Source: Diploscapter coronatus (Eukaryota; Nematoda; Chromadorea; Rhabditida; Rhabditidae). From it: DNA of 64,000 nucleotides. This document shows, piece after piece, positions 44,032 to 56,200 of the stretch. Below the pieces are notes generated by a model, which saw only the letters and a list, made by a program, of their open reading frames with translations, was not told where the DNA came from and ran no database searches. Numbering within the stretch: the first letter of the stretch is position 1; every line of letters begins with the position of its first letter. The stretch covers positions 48,933,249-48,997,248 of the forward strand of contig OZ038423.1 of assembly GCA_964036155.1 (NCBI GenBank), given 5' to 3'. A program made the position numbers and the translations under genes.

Positions 44032-47000
44032 ATGCTTGCAGATGGACATATGGATAATCTGAACACAACACATCCGGGCTCTGCTTTGATTGCGGAGGGG
44101 GACTATAACAATGAGAAAGAGTGTCGTTATGAAGTGAGGCAATAAAATGGATTTAGTTAAATTTAAATTTAGATGAATTTGATTAATTGAATAATAACTC
44201 GGAAAATAATAGATTATTCAAGTTATAATTTATAAGCCATAAGAAAACCAAGTTCATGGACAGAAAAATAAGATTTTGACCATTTTAGGGCACTGATAGA
44301 GTCGAAGAGAAAATCATAATCATTGGAATTTGCGCTACCTTCGTAGCAGTGCTTTCGATTGTACTGAATACATTTTATACGATCGTATTCCTAAGGAATC
44401 AGTCTTTGAGGTTGAGAATCTCGCAATAAGAATTGAAACATCAATTAATTTTCAGACGAAGTGGCGTGTTCTACTTCGGCGTTCTCGCAGTGATCGACGC
44501 GATTATGGCTGTGAATTATATCGCACTAATGAGTGTTTCGGTGGGTTTCATAATATTCGAAATGAATTTTGCCTTAAATATGCATTCAATATCTATTTTG
44601 CTTTGAGTTAATCCGTAATTTACGATTTATATAGACTTGAAGAGGATGCGAGATATTGATGTCAAAATTTATCAGTTAACTATGAAATATAGTTCATAGT
44701 CAATCAATGAAGCATCCTCTATTTGATATCAATAATATTTTAGTTGTAAGAGCCTGAAACGTCATCAGTGACTGTAAACCGCATTTAACTTATGACGGAA
44801 TATTTGAAGCGTTATTCCAAATTAGCTTATTTTCAGGTGTACATCGACTATTTCGATAGTCTGTTCATGTACACCATCTATTTAAAGTACATTCGAATCT
44901 TGATGACTGAATCTAACTGCGCTATTTGTGCATCGTTGCTGATGATTCTGCTCGCTACCACCGAAAGGGTATTTCGGACTTTTGAGGGTAAACAGATGGA
45001 GAAGTGTCGGAGGTTAGTTAGTATAGAATAAACTAAAATGGTGTAACAATCGAGAAATATGCTAATGTTGTTTTCAAACTCTTATGAAAAGTTTCCATGA
45101 TTGAACCGATAATTACAATGTTATTTAACCTAAGATTTGATGAAACATAATCATAAAAATCTACAATAGTGAAAAATTGATTATTTCAAAGCTACTGCCT
45201 AAAATCGAACTAAAAATCATCATTCTTGTATTTTAAACTGACCTCTAATTTGATGAAACTTATATTACGTCAATTTTTTATTTTTGTGTGATTCCAAATC
45301 ATTCTTTTCAGATTTCTCGAGAAAAATCGTCGTGCGGTCAGTGCCTTCTGCGTTCTGTTTGCCTGTTGCTACAAGCTCTGCACTTTCTGGGAAATCGCCG
45401 TGGTCGAGAAGGATTGTGAAAAGTAAAAAAACTCGTATTTTCTTTATTTAAGCCGAATTTTAGTCCCTTTGAAGCGGTATCCCTTGAAAAGGGATATCTG
45501 TCGCAGAATGAATACTACCAACTGATTTGGCAGTTCTGGTTCAGGAATATCTTCGAGAGATTCCTACCCTTTTTCTACCTCATCATCACTAACATTCTTT
45601 TAGTCAGGGTAACTTCATTTGTATTTTTAGATAAATTAGTTAATCGAAAGGAACAACTGATACTAAACAAATTTTCTCGACCTAAAGAAATCTTGAAGTA
45701 TAATTCATTTTCAAATTCAATTTGTGTTATTTCAGGCCGCAAAACAGGAATCTGCAAAAACGATCGGTAATGATCCGAAAGCTCGTAATCCGAAAGTAGC
45801 CCGAAGGAGTGTTCGGGTATTTCCCACGAGTTTATTTTTTCCTAATTTTCGAGACTTTAGGATGCTACCCGCGCTCTGATTAGCCTCGTTTCGATGTATT
45901 TGCTATCTCAGACCCTACAGGTAATTATTCCAAAACAAAATGCCATGAGTTTAAAAATCAAATTTAATTTTTGACTAGCTAGATTTAAAATAAAAAAAAA
46001 CGGTTTTAGGTAATCCTAACGACTTGGGAGACGTTCTTTAACCATACTCTGAATGACCATATCGATACGTATTCGTACATGAACGACTTTGTCAGTATAG
46101 CTTGTCTTCTTTCTAGGTAGGTCAAAAATTATTATAATTATATAGCCATCTAGAAACATTTCATATATTTCTATCAATTTTTAGAATCATATTTTGCATT
46201 ATCGATGTCATTAGATTTTCTAGATGGCTATCATGAATTTGATGAATTTCAAAGGTTCTCATAAACTATATATAGCTGTCTCCGATTCCCAGTCTACTTC
46301 GTATGCAATCGTCAAATTCACATGGCCGCAGTGAACACTGTAAAGGACCTCAAGAAGATGTGTTGCAGAAGAAGAGGGTCCTCCCCGACTCAAGCATTTT
46401 TGGAACTAGTTTTCCTATCGAGTAAGTTATGTTTCGGAAATTCATAGCTTCAATACCTGTGCACCAAAAGCAATGTGTTCGTAGCATTCTAATTGAATTA
46501 GTGGCAAATTAGTTATTCAATGCTGCAGATAAAATATTAGTCAGCGAATTTATTTGAAATAGTACTACTAAATTTTTAAACCTACTTCATAATTATGCAT
46601 CTTTCCCATGAAAACATCAATATTTGCGTCACAATTTTTTGCCGAATTTCCATTTTGCCACAATTTGACGCATCCTTCAAAATAAAGCAGACAATTATTT
46701 ACCCACGGCACTTCCGTGTCGATATATGACGTCTAAATTAATGGAAAAGCAGCATAATAATTTTTGCGTTGGGTGTAATTTAGAAGAAAAACTAGCACAA
46801 TTAATTTGGAATAATTTCAGAAAAGTATGATTTTACTCATTGCTACATAGACACCAGGAAAACAAAAAGAATCAATGCTCATGCAATATATCAAATTTAT
46901 AGCTTTGTAGATAAAAAGAAAAATGGCATCTGTTAAAATATCATAGAGAATATTATTTTCAGAAATGCTCATTCGCGGCGATGCGGATGAGAACAGCAAA

Positions 47001-47102
47001 ACGAGTTTCCCCTCAAAAGCTTCGAATATCGCAGATTTGGATCAGAGAACGCCACTGGCGAATGCAAATTACGACGAGGAGCGGCAAGAATGGCAGTTGT
47101 AA
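44032..47102 (+). CDS. Orphan rhodopsin-like G-protein-coupled receptor
   Basis: Eleven exons: 44032-44133, 44289-44410, 44456-44540, 44837-45012, 45312-45422, 45464-45608, 45736-45816, 45861-45920, 46010-46116, 46276-46421, 46963-47102; 424 aa with consistent phases. The extracellular N-terminus has NTT (N-glycosylation) and one Cys. TM1 is IIIIGICATFVAVLSIVLNT, TM2 GVLAVIDAIMAVNYIALMSV; TM3 ends in LLATTER (residues about 141-147) where the family has D/ERY. TM5 is FERFLPFFYLIITNILLV, TM6 LISLVSMYLLSQTLQVILTT, and TM7 ends LRFPVYFVCNRQI in place of NPxxY. The tail has CCRRRG, a likely palmitoylation and basic motif. This layout resembles nematode peptide-receptor-type GPCRs, but I cannot name the ligand. 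An in-frame second ATG at 44050 is an alternative start. A TTCAG acceptor at 43996-44000 lies 31 nt upstream of the ATG. The gene is convergent with dyf-6. Confidence 0.87.
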
Positions 47103-48290
47103 GTTGCGAGAAATTTAGAGGGTTGTTGAATCGCAAGTAATTGTATTAAAGTCTTCTGACTGGAAGTAATATTGAAAAAATATGAAAGTTTTAAAGTCTA
47201 TCGTAATCGTATTTATGAATATTGTGGAGTTTTCATATGCTAAAGTATTCATGCCTTAGTTTAGAAGTTAATATGTCCCTTGCTTTTACTATTAACATAT
47301 CAAACTACTAACCCTAATTATCATGAGTAGTTAATGAAAATTGATAACTTGCGATTCAACAATCTCATTACGTCAAATCTTGGCTGATATGATTCGTCGT
47401 CGTTGTATCTGAGGGTCAAAATCAATCGGATTTGAATAATTCATTTTTCTAATTCACTTCGGTGAAATGGGTGCAATTTAGCAGTTTAGTTCGGTACGGC
47501 TTTGCAATCCACACGTGCGCATGTCTGTGCCATTTTTGGAAACTTGGAAATTTCATGACATCATTTGAGTTGAGAAAAGCAGTCGGAATAGGCAACAACA
47601 ATATGAGGGTACGAACGGCACGCGTCGTCCATAATATGAAGAGATAATTTCTATCAAATCACATAATTATTCTATATAAAAAAGAAAAAAACGTATCGTC
47701 ATTTTGTAATAGCCGCCTGAATATTATCTCAAATATTTGATGTCACGAGATTTCCAGGTGATCGTAATTCTATTCTTGAATTTAAACAATAAATATCATG
47801 CAATTTTTCAGTAGCAATTCCTATCAAAGCTTAGCCAATGATAACCCCATGATCATTGTCGATGTTTCACATTAACGATGACTAACCTCAGATTATTTTT
47901 ATCCTCAAATATTTTTCCAATGCTTGGGTAATTCGCTACAAAACCAGCAATTACTGGGGAAATATGTTGAAACATAATTAATTGTCGCGAATTATCCAAA
48001 ATCTTTCTTTTTTAATAACTTATTATCAAAATTATTGTTGAATAATGAAATTTTCCATGATTCAACAATATATTCATCTTCATATTCATTCGACATTGAA
48101 TTGCTCTATTCATTGCCTTATCTGATTATTCCTCGCATCGAAATATAAACAAATTTTCGAAATTTTCCTTCATTTGCATTCATATTCTCACGTGACATTT
48201 CTGTGATTCTCCTGTATATGGCTTTGTTAAATAATGATTCTAAATAAATTCAACAAAAATGTCGATTTCAAATATATTCCCATTTTCATT
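47103..48290. other. Intergenic gap between convergent genes
   Basis: AT-rich. It holds the 3' flanks of the GPCR and of dyf-6. The open frame at 47462-47647 has no recognisable content. No gene or repeat is visible. Confidence 0.5.
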
Positions 48291-51200
48291 TTAGAGTTCC
48301 AATCTATCCATTTGTTCAGCGGTAGTATCGGGTAGACTACCTTGGGCCAGGTTTCGGAAATGTTGGGAATTGCTGAAATTGAAACAAACTCTTACTTAAC
48401 TCCACTCCTCAAATCATTACCTGAATTCATTATACAGCGAAAACAGCAAGTGTAGCGATTGAATTCTGCTCTTGTGGACGGGGATATCGACCAGATTCAA
48501 GCAAATATCGACGAATTCCTCGGTTGAGACGTCTAGATCGGGACCAGGTAGCTGAAAATAGACTTACTTTATATTTTTACTGAATCTATATAGGCAAGTT
48601 GAGAAATTCTCGACTATCGAGTTTAATGAAGCAATATTATTGACTCTTATTATTTTGGACTCTTAAAAATTAAATTCGTCTTAAGTCCGTTTCAAAATAA
48701 TCGAATGTTCACGGTACTAAACTTCATTGATTTAATGTGTTCCTACATATGGATAAATAAAAATGCCGAAAAATGACCGTTCACCTGAACACTTGATAGC
48801 TGCGATTCGAATTGCTGAGGCCACTCCTGCATCAGTTTCTCGACTTCTGGCATCGGCCCTTTGTAGTGGACTGTCTGGGCTGGTCTGGTTCGGTGAAGTT
48901 CCTGAATCATGTAAATAGACTACACAAAGCTGGATTGCTTGAAAGAAAAACTCCTAAATATCCTTTTATGGGATCAACCAGCTGCTTGGAAAATAATTGG
49001 AGAGTTTCCTTGACAAGTTTCTGACCTTGATGCTCGCAACCCAATTTTCGATTTCTTCTACGTTCTTGTCAGCCCTTAATAATTTTTTGACTGGAGCGTT
49101 TTCTTCGGTCGTTAGCTAAATTTAAAAATAAAAAAGTAAGAAAATATCTCAAGCCTCTTTAGTAGCATTTCTGAGCTGCATGTCAACGATGGCCTTATCG
49201 CTTTGGTTGATCGCCGGTTCATCGAGATAAGTCAGACCGACATTGTCGTCAACCTTAAGAAAAAATCAATCTATCTTGAAAAATGGATTATCCATGATCT
49301 GAGCGTAATAAAGCCATAAAGATTAACGAAATCCTAATCAAGTTCGACTTCAGATTGTCGCAAAAGTCCCTAATAATTTTCATAAATTTAACCAACCCCA
49401 AACATACAGGTCTCAAAAAGCTTGTTGAGAATTAGCTTATCTGCATCCACGCTAGTGCTCATGTTATATAATTTAGTACGAATGAGTTGCGAATGGTTTC
49501 ACTTGAGACGATTTATAAAGGCGATATTTGGCTATAGCTATGAGCAAAGTAGCAAAATACGGGTGAAATTGTGGGTTGGCGAATTTGTAGCGTCGAAAAA
49601 CCTGCGTCAGATCGACTTCAAGCCTTAGCAACGAGCAGCGAATATAGACAAATTGATGATAAGACGATGAAGGATAGGGAGGAGATCTTGAGCTCAGCTC
49701 CTAATGCATTCATTATTTTATCACTGCTTACTTATCTTCACGCTACCTAACCTATTTTAAATGGCGATATTATGCAAAGGGAAGTGTTAATGGTAGGATT
49801 AGGCATTACTGAAGTTTAAGATGAAGATCTTTGTAACGTAAAAATAGGACTTATTCAAAATATCTAATTTCATAAAAATGTATGGGTTTAGTGCGTTAGT
49901 GAACAAAATTCGTCTTTTAAATCACACTATATGAATAGCCACGAATATCGTTGCGGCAACATTCGGTGTTGCTAGAGTTTGGGGAGAAAATTTTTGAAAC
50001 GTAGTAAGCAGAACTTGTCATCCGTTTCTTATTTGACTGAATTCAGTCTAGAGGCAACAAAAGTTTCAATATATTTTTTAACCGAAAGAATAATTGCGAC
50101 CTACCTCATCGGGTCTCGGTATCTTGACGAAGCAGTCGATGTCACCGATAGCAGGAATGTGCTCGAGGAGAAACGGTCTCAATTGTGGTTTGATCTCGAT
50201 CTGCTCGTGTCGGAACGTGTCCATGAAGGAGATCAACTGCAGCTCGTCGTTCGTGAGGTCGTCTTCTGCATCTTCAAGATATTAGTATCAATAGATTTAT
50301 AATTATTTTGCTATGTTTCAAATATTTTCTAGTCAAATGAAAGCTTCTGACTATCGTTTCACTTTTGGCAATTGATAAAAGGAAGTAAATCTTTCTCGTT
50401 TCATAATTATCTGCGAAAATTGGTATTGGTTATCTAGAAAAAGACAAACCCCACCAACCTCCCTCTTCGTCTGACGACGATTCTAATCTGTTGCTGGCCC
50501 TCCTCAGCATGTTTTGGAACGGTTGCGCGACTTTTGTCATCAGAATTTCATTTATGGAACCTCGACCTTTCGCTAAATATTTTGAATCTTAAAAAGTTTG
50601 TAACTTCAGAAAGATGATCGCTCAGAAATCTCACGACATCACTTTATTGTCTCTAACCTATTCCTATTTTATAACTAACGAGTCTTTCAAAATAACAAAA
50701 ATGATCAACTTACACTTCGGCGGTAACTTTACCGGTTCGCCGACTTTCTTCTGGACAGAATCCTCTTCCTTCTTTTCCGAATCAGAGTTAGCTTTGCCAG
50801 TAACACTGCTGTATGAGGGAGGGGGATTAGACGGGTAACCAAGAGGCTTTATGCCCATTGCGGCTGAAAAGGCGGATATCGTGATGATATTTCATCTTTT
50901 ATCTTCGAACCTAGTTCGTTATCCCCATCTTCGTAATCCTCTTTACCTGCTGAGATCGGGTTCTCCAGGCTCTAAATTTCAAGCGTCAATCAATGATTTT
51001 TAAACTAGAAAATATCAAATATGCTGGAACTTGTTCACTGCTTTTACATTATCATTTACTGAGATGTAAATTCTGTTAAAAATAATTAAACAGTTGCATT
51101 TTCAATGTCTCAGAAAAACTCGAGGCACTTTAGTTAATTTAAGCTCTGACGATTCAGCTATTTGTTTTAATAATTCAAACAAACCTTGATCAACTGCTTT

Positions 51201-52449
51201 CTCCCCGGTGATGGTGAAAAATAGCCTTCGGTCTCATCGAGTTCGTCCTCGTTGTCGTTGCCGGGGCCTGAAAATCGCACGAACCCTATATTCGTCGGTG
51301 AAAAGTCCCTGGATTTACCCAGGAACCTAGCGAATATCAAGAAAACCTTCAAAGCTACAATCCAAATTATTTTGCAAGGTCTTACTCGGTTGTTCAGTAG
51401 CCCCACCAACAGACGTAAACACAGCGTCTTTGTTCATCACCTCATTGATTTTACGGAAGTTTATCGCTCGGTCCAATTCTTCTAGCTCTTGCTTCAAGAC
51501 CGAAAAAAAAATACGTCAAGACATATTTTATTGCAAATAAATGATTTTTCAACAAATTATCGAGAATGTTTCGAAATTTCCATTGAAACAGCAAATCTTG
51601 CATTCTTGTTTTTCTTGTAATATCGGAGAAATAAAATAAATCAATTCAAAACCTCGTCAGCTTCCAGCGAATCGTTAGAAGGTAAAACCTGCAAACAATC
51701 GAAATTTTGCTAATTTTTCCAAGTCCACTTACCGCACTGATCCGATGCTCGTTGGCGGCGCCTAGCAATCGTTCAACCTCAATCTGAGGCTCTTTCGGAC
51801 TCTCCAATAATGCCTAAAAATTTGGAAAAAATTGAAAAATCGATCAAATTCGGCAGGGCACTTGCAAAATTACGCACCTCTGTGTGGCTTTTCTTTAAAT
51901 TTCTCGTCATGTTCATTTCTTTAACTCTCTTCTTTCCTAATGCTATTTCCCCATCACAATAAGCCGTAGGTTCAGTTTCGACAAGGGTGCGTTCCCCGTT
52001 GCCATGGGTACGAGAGCCAAATTATGGCTTCATCAAAGGTCGATAATTTCGTGTTGAAATTTTTCCTCCCAGGTAGCTTGTTATCTTTCCATATTTAATT
52101 AGAGGATTTCAATTATATGTTACAGAAACATTCATAAATTAATAAGCAAACGTGAAGTTAATTCCGAAGCATTTTCGCATAACAACTTTAATACTAAGAA
52201 ATTGAAAATCTTCTAATAAATTCTGGAAAAAATCCAAGACTTGCAATTTTATCCAACATTTTCGATCTATGTTTCAAAGAAAAACTATTAGCCGAAATTT
52301 TATTGCTGATATTCGTTTAGTACAGTCATAGGAATTAAAGAGATAAATACTACCTGATCTCCATGTTCAGCACCAACTTCAGTATCGGTGATCATCGTTC
52401 GGGCTCCATCTGATTTCTCCGAGATCGAGCGGTGATAATCCGTTGACAT
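48291..52449 (-). CDS. dyf-6: Intraflagellar transport protein IFT46 (IFT-B complex), DYF-6 homologue
   Basis: IFT46 is a core subunit of the IFT-B train that carries cargo along ciliary microtubules; in C. elegans DYF-6 works in ciliated sensory neurons. Exons (high to low): first exon 52449-52354 or 51916-51878, then 51813-51733, 51688-51653, 51491-51386, 51267-51185, 50971-50911, 50863-50714, 50572-50459, 50265-50105, 49253-49155, 49115-49026, 48901-48785, 48551-48421, 48372-48291. Length is 449 aa from the proximal first exon or 468 aa from the distal one; both join exon 2 in phase 0. The N-terminal half is acidic and low in complexity. The conserved IFT46 domain follows: LRPFLLEHIPAIGDIDCFVK, VGLTYLDEP, IENWVASIKELH, VHYKGPMPEVEKLMQEWP, DIPVHKSRIQSLHLLFSLY and NSQHFRNLA. 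The acceptor of the 50265 exon could instead be at 50271 (two more residues). The intron after 49155 has a GC donor. An X-box lies between the two first exons. Confidence 0.93.
51998..52011 (-). promoter_or_regulatory. X-box (RFX/DAF-19 binding site) of dyf-6
   Basis: On the minus strand this reads GTACCCATGGCAAC, which matches the nematode X-box consensus GTTNCCATGGNAAC at all defined positions but one. It lies 82 bp upstream of the proximal dyf-6 ATG (51916-51914), within the usual 50-250 bp range for X-boxes of ciliary genes controlled by the RFX factor DAF-19. Confidence 0.85.
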
Positions 52450-53148
52450 ATGCAATTCAAAAATTTCACTGCAACATAAGATTTAATATTCGCGATAATC
52501 GTGTTTCAGGCAAATCTGTAGGAAAGAAAATGATCAAATAATACGCTCTTAGAATCAGTCGAACACGTGGATATTATTCCGAAACAAATTTCATAAAAAC
52601 AGAGTTCTAGAATTTTTCACAATTAGAATAACAAAAATACATATTTACATAGTTCATAGTTCAATATTTCACGATCTTCATAGTATGTCGATAAAAATAA
52701 TGTTAAAAATCGTAGAATGTCTCGATTGCTTCAGTGCTCATTAGCACATGTATCTGTATGCGTCTATATCTTTTGTTTCTGTGCATTTCCATAACTCTCA
52801 TTTTCTTTTCAATTTCCTCCAATTTGTTTGAGGACTTCGTTATTTCCTGCAATTCCAATTTGTCCTCTGCTATGGCAACGCAACTACGAGGAATTTTTGC
52901 AAAAATTGAAATTTATTCTCGAAAAGGTCGAAATTCATAAACAATTTTGCAATTTAGGCGAAAATCGCTATTTACAGGAGATATTCAATTTAGACCCTGT
53001 TAAAGTACCCGCAATAATTACGAATAAATAAAGAAATCGAAAATGTTGTGCCATTCTCGTAGCAGTATAATGAAGATCACAATAAGTTATGAAAAAGTTA
53101 GATCGAATAAGTTAAACTAAACATTAACTTAATCTCAAAGAACTCTAG
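52450..53148. other. Intergenic DNA between dyf-6 and the neuropeptide GPCR
   Basis: Upstream region of the distal dyf-6 first exon and 3' flank of the minus-strand GPCR. The weak X-box-like sequence TCTGCTATGGCAAC is at 52866-52879. The open frames at 52734-53031 have no recognisable content. Confidence 0.45.
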
Positions 53149-53221
53149 CTTGGGCGATAATGTGTTAGATTTTTATTACAAAAAATCGTAACAGAAAAAT
53201 CTACAGCAATTATCGCCCAAG
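53149..53221 (-). repeat. 73-nt hairpin in the 3' UTR of the neuropeptide GPCR, carrying AATAAA
   Basis: Minus strand: a perfect 13-bp outer stem (CTTGGGCGATAAT with ATTATCGCCCAAG), a small internal loop, a perfect 9-bp inner stem (TAGATTTTT with AAAAATCTA), then a loop of about 20 nt. It begins 10 nt after the TAA at 53233-53231. AATAAA on the minus strand at 53177-53172, the only one near the stop, overlaps the loop and inner stem. It may be a small palindromic transposon remnant or a folded 3' UTR element. Confidence 0.7.
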
Positions 53222-53230
53222 GCGCAAAGA

Positions 53231-56200
53231 TTAAAGCTTAGGCGAAGGAGGCATATCGAGCAGTTTATGTCTTTCGACGTCCGCTGAAAGTCGATCGGGA
53301 GTCCTCCTGCCCTGAGATGAGGGTGTCATTACCGATAATCGACGATTATCTATGCAATTCGCGTGACGAAATGAAGCTGGACGACTGAACTGCTCCGTTA
53401 CTGGCTGAAAACTTGACCGTTTTTAAAAATTTAGATGATTTTACAAAACAATGGTATTTTTATTTTTGAAATAAAACGGTTCAAAATATTTTCGGAGGTT
53501 TTGGAACAGGGATATTTTCCAATATAGCTCTGACCAGCTTAATATCTTTCTTCGAATCAAAATGCACTTTCTTACTTATTGATACTTTAGTTTTCTGCTT
53601 ATTTAAACTTTCTAAATATCCTAAATAGTTTCAACAATGATATTCTTCAATAGTCATTTAGTTTGAAGATAAATTAATGGCAAAAATAAATTTTACCTTT
53701 GAATAAGCTTTCGCTGAATTTGGGCAACAAATATTCCTCCATGCGATCACGACAGTTTTCCGGAAATTCGCACTGAAAATAAATTTTTTTTTGAAATATC
53801 GTGATTTAACATGGAAAGTCATGTTTTTCCTTATGAATAATATTTAAGCTCTAAATTGAACCTTCCAAGAATTTATTCGTGACATACCTGGAAAAAGCGT
53901 AGATCAAAACATCTATTGCCGAATTGAGATAGAGCAAGTAGTGCGAAATATTGTGGGCAGTCTGAAAATGGACATGTAAATAAATTATTAATGATGTGGT
54001 TAATTAGTACGCATGAATAATCAATGAGCTAGGCCTGGAATGGAACGTTACTCATAAAAAAAATTAATTGACTTGCAGAAATAGAAAATTTGGGGCGAGT
54101 TCTGACGTAAAACTTTTGATGATGTTTTAGTTTGGCTACTTGAACGTTTTAAATGTAAGCTTCAAAGAATGTCAAGAATTCGGTAATTTCTATAGTAATG
54201 TTAATGTGTGACTATGTGACTACTGAACTTACTTATTTCACATTATCTTAAAATGAAAATGAAATATTTTAAAAGTATGCTTCTAAAATGACCTCGAAAA
54301 TCGGTGAATGTGATGCATCATTTTTATCGGCCACTTGAAGCATGACGAACCACATCATGCAGACGTAGAATGGAGTGTTCAGAATGACGAACACTAGGGG
54401 CATCACCCACAGAATGCGATTCCACGAATTCGACTGATTTGAGACGCTACCTAAATTTTCTATCTAAAAAAATTAAGACAATTTATCTAGGTAAACATAG
54501 AGGGACATAGAGAGTGCAAGTAATTTTTCAACGAAACATTACTAAACTCGTCCCTCTAGATAAACACTCTTTTCTTTGAAACCGATTGTATTTTTAAAAT
54601 TCTAAAGTACAACTATTGAACTTCAAAAAAGGATAATTTGAGATTTCAAAACATGAACAGGTAATTTTCTATCAATTTGGATTTTAGCTAAATAAATGGA
54701 ACTTTCTAAATCAGATAAAAATAATAACGATGACTTGAGACTGGTTTAAATAGTTTGAAATGATTACCTCCCTGCCTTCTCGAATCACATGTACCATTCG
54801 ACAACACTTTCTGTACTCCGAATTTCTCCGCTGATCTTTGTAGTTTCACCGCAACTAGAATATTCAGTATCACAATCGTCATACAGGGCAGCATATAGCA
54901 AAGAATCGTGTCTAGGATTTGAGCAATTATCTAAAATTAATAGATTAATTAGAGTGTAATTAAATAGTTAATTACCTGATAATATTCGTCTTTGAGTTCG
55001 CACTTGCGTTCTTCGGGATATGAAGATCGTCTCAATGAGTAGAATTGCCATAGTTGGAGAATGACAGGGATGGATATGTAGTAACAGACGATTTTTACTC
55101 GATCCAGGTGGCCATACTAAAAATGTTTCTAATTGAGTTTGTATCATTTTCGGCCTAGCGCTAAAATATGTGCTTATTTCAAAATAATGGACATTAAATA
55201 TTATAAAATCTACACGAAAAGATTATTAAATAATTGCTGGAAATTAAATACTTTTTTTGTAAATAGTTGAAAAATGCTACATATTTTCAAATAATAATAC
55301 AAAATAACCACCTACCTTGATATGCCGCAAAGGATGTACGATAGCTAGATATCGTTCTATCGTCAAAGCTGCTGTGGACCAACTCGAAATGAACGATGCA
55401 GTGTTCATGATGTATTCGATGCCTACGCAATATTCGTACGATATGTAATCCACCTAAAATATTATATTCAAAGATATTAGAAGTTTGCTATTCCTCGAAA
55501 AAGAGCATTAAAATGATCACATTTTTCAATCATTTCATTCTGGGCCAAAAACTTGAAACATTCATAAAAAAATTCTTGTTCATTTCAGTCTAGCTTGGAA
55601 AATTGAATATTTCATATTTTGTCAAAAGAATCATGCCAAGATATTCAATTTCCAAACATTTTCTTCTAACCATTATTTCACATTCTACTTTGTGTCATTT
55701 TGAAATTTTCCTGAACCCAGACATAAGGGACTCGAGTCATATGAGCCTATAGTTCAATGATCTTTCATTCTTTTCAGAAGGGCCTCTTTGTCGAAAATTA
55801 GATCCCCCATATCCGGCCTGGGGGAAGGGGGTCTGGACTAGCTGGGCTAATGCAACGTTGATGCATTTTTCTGCGAGGGTGTAAAATTTCGAGAAGGCTA
55901 AAAAATTAACTACACCTACGAATTCTCAATAAACTCCTGAATCGATATGAAACGAAAGTCTACTAAAACAGGACTATTTTCGCAATGTCAGGATTTTGTG
56001 CCATAGGTTTCAGGATTTTTCAAAGCACAATCTCTTAATTTCATTTTCAATGCTATAGGCGAATATGTAATCCTAGTGCTTCGAAATTATAGAAATTTTT
56101 AATAATAACGGCATTAATAGATGGGTTTAAAATTTTTAGATATCACAATTTTTGAATTTCTCATTTGATTAGATCATTCATTCGCAACCTTCGTCTTCAT

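Noticed and set aside
52866..52879. Second X-box candidate TCTGCTATGGCAAC
   Set aside because: Only the right half fits the consensus (three mismatches), and it lies about 420 bp from the nearest start; kept only as a note to the dyf-6 finding.
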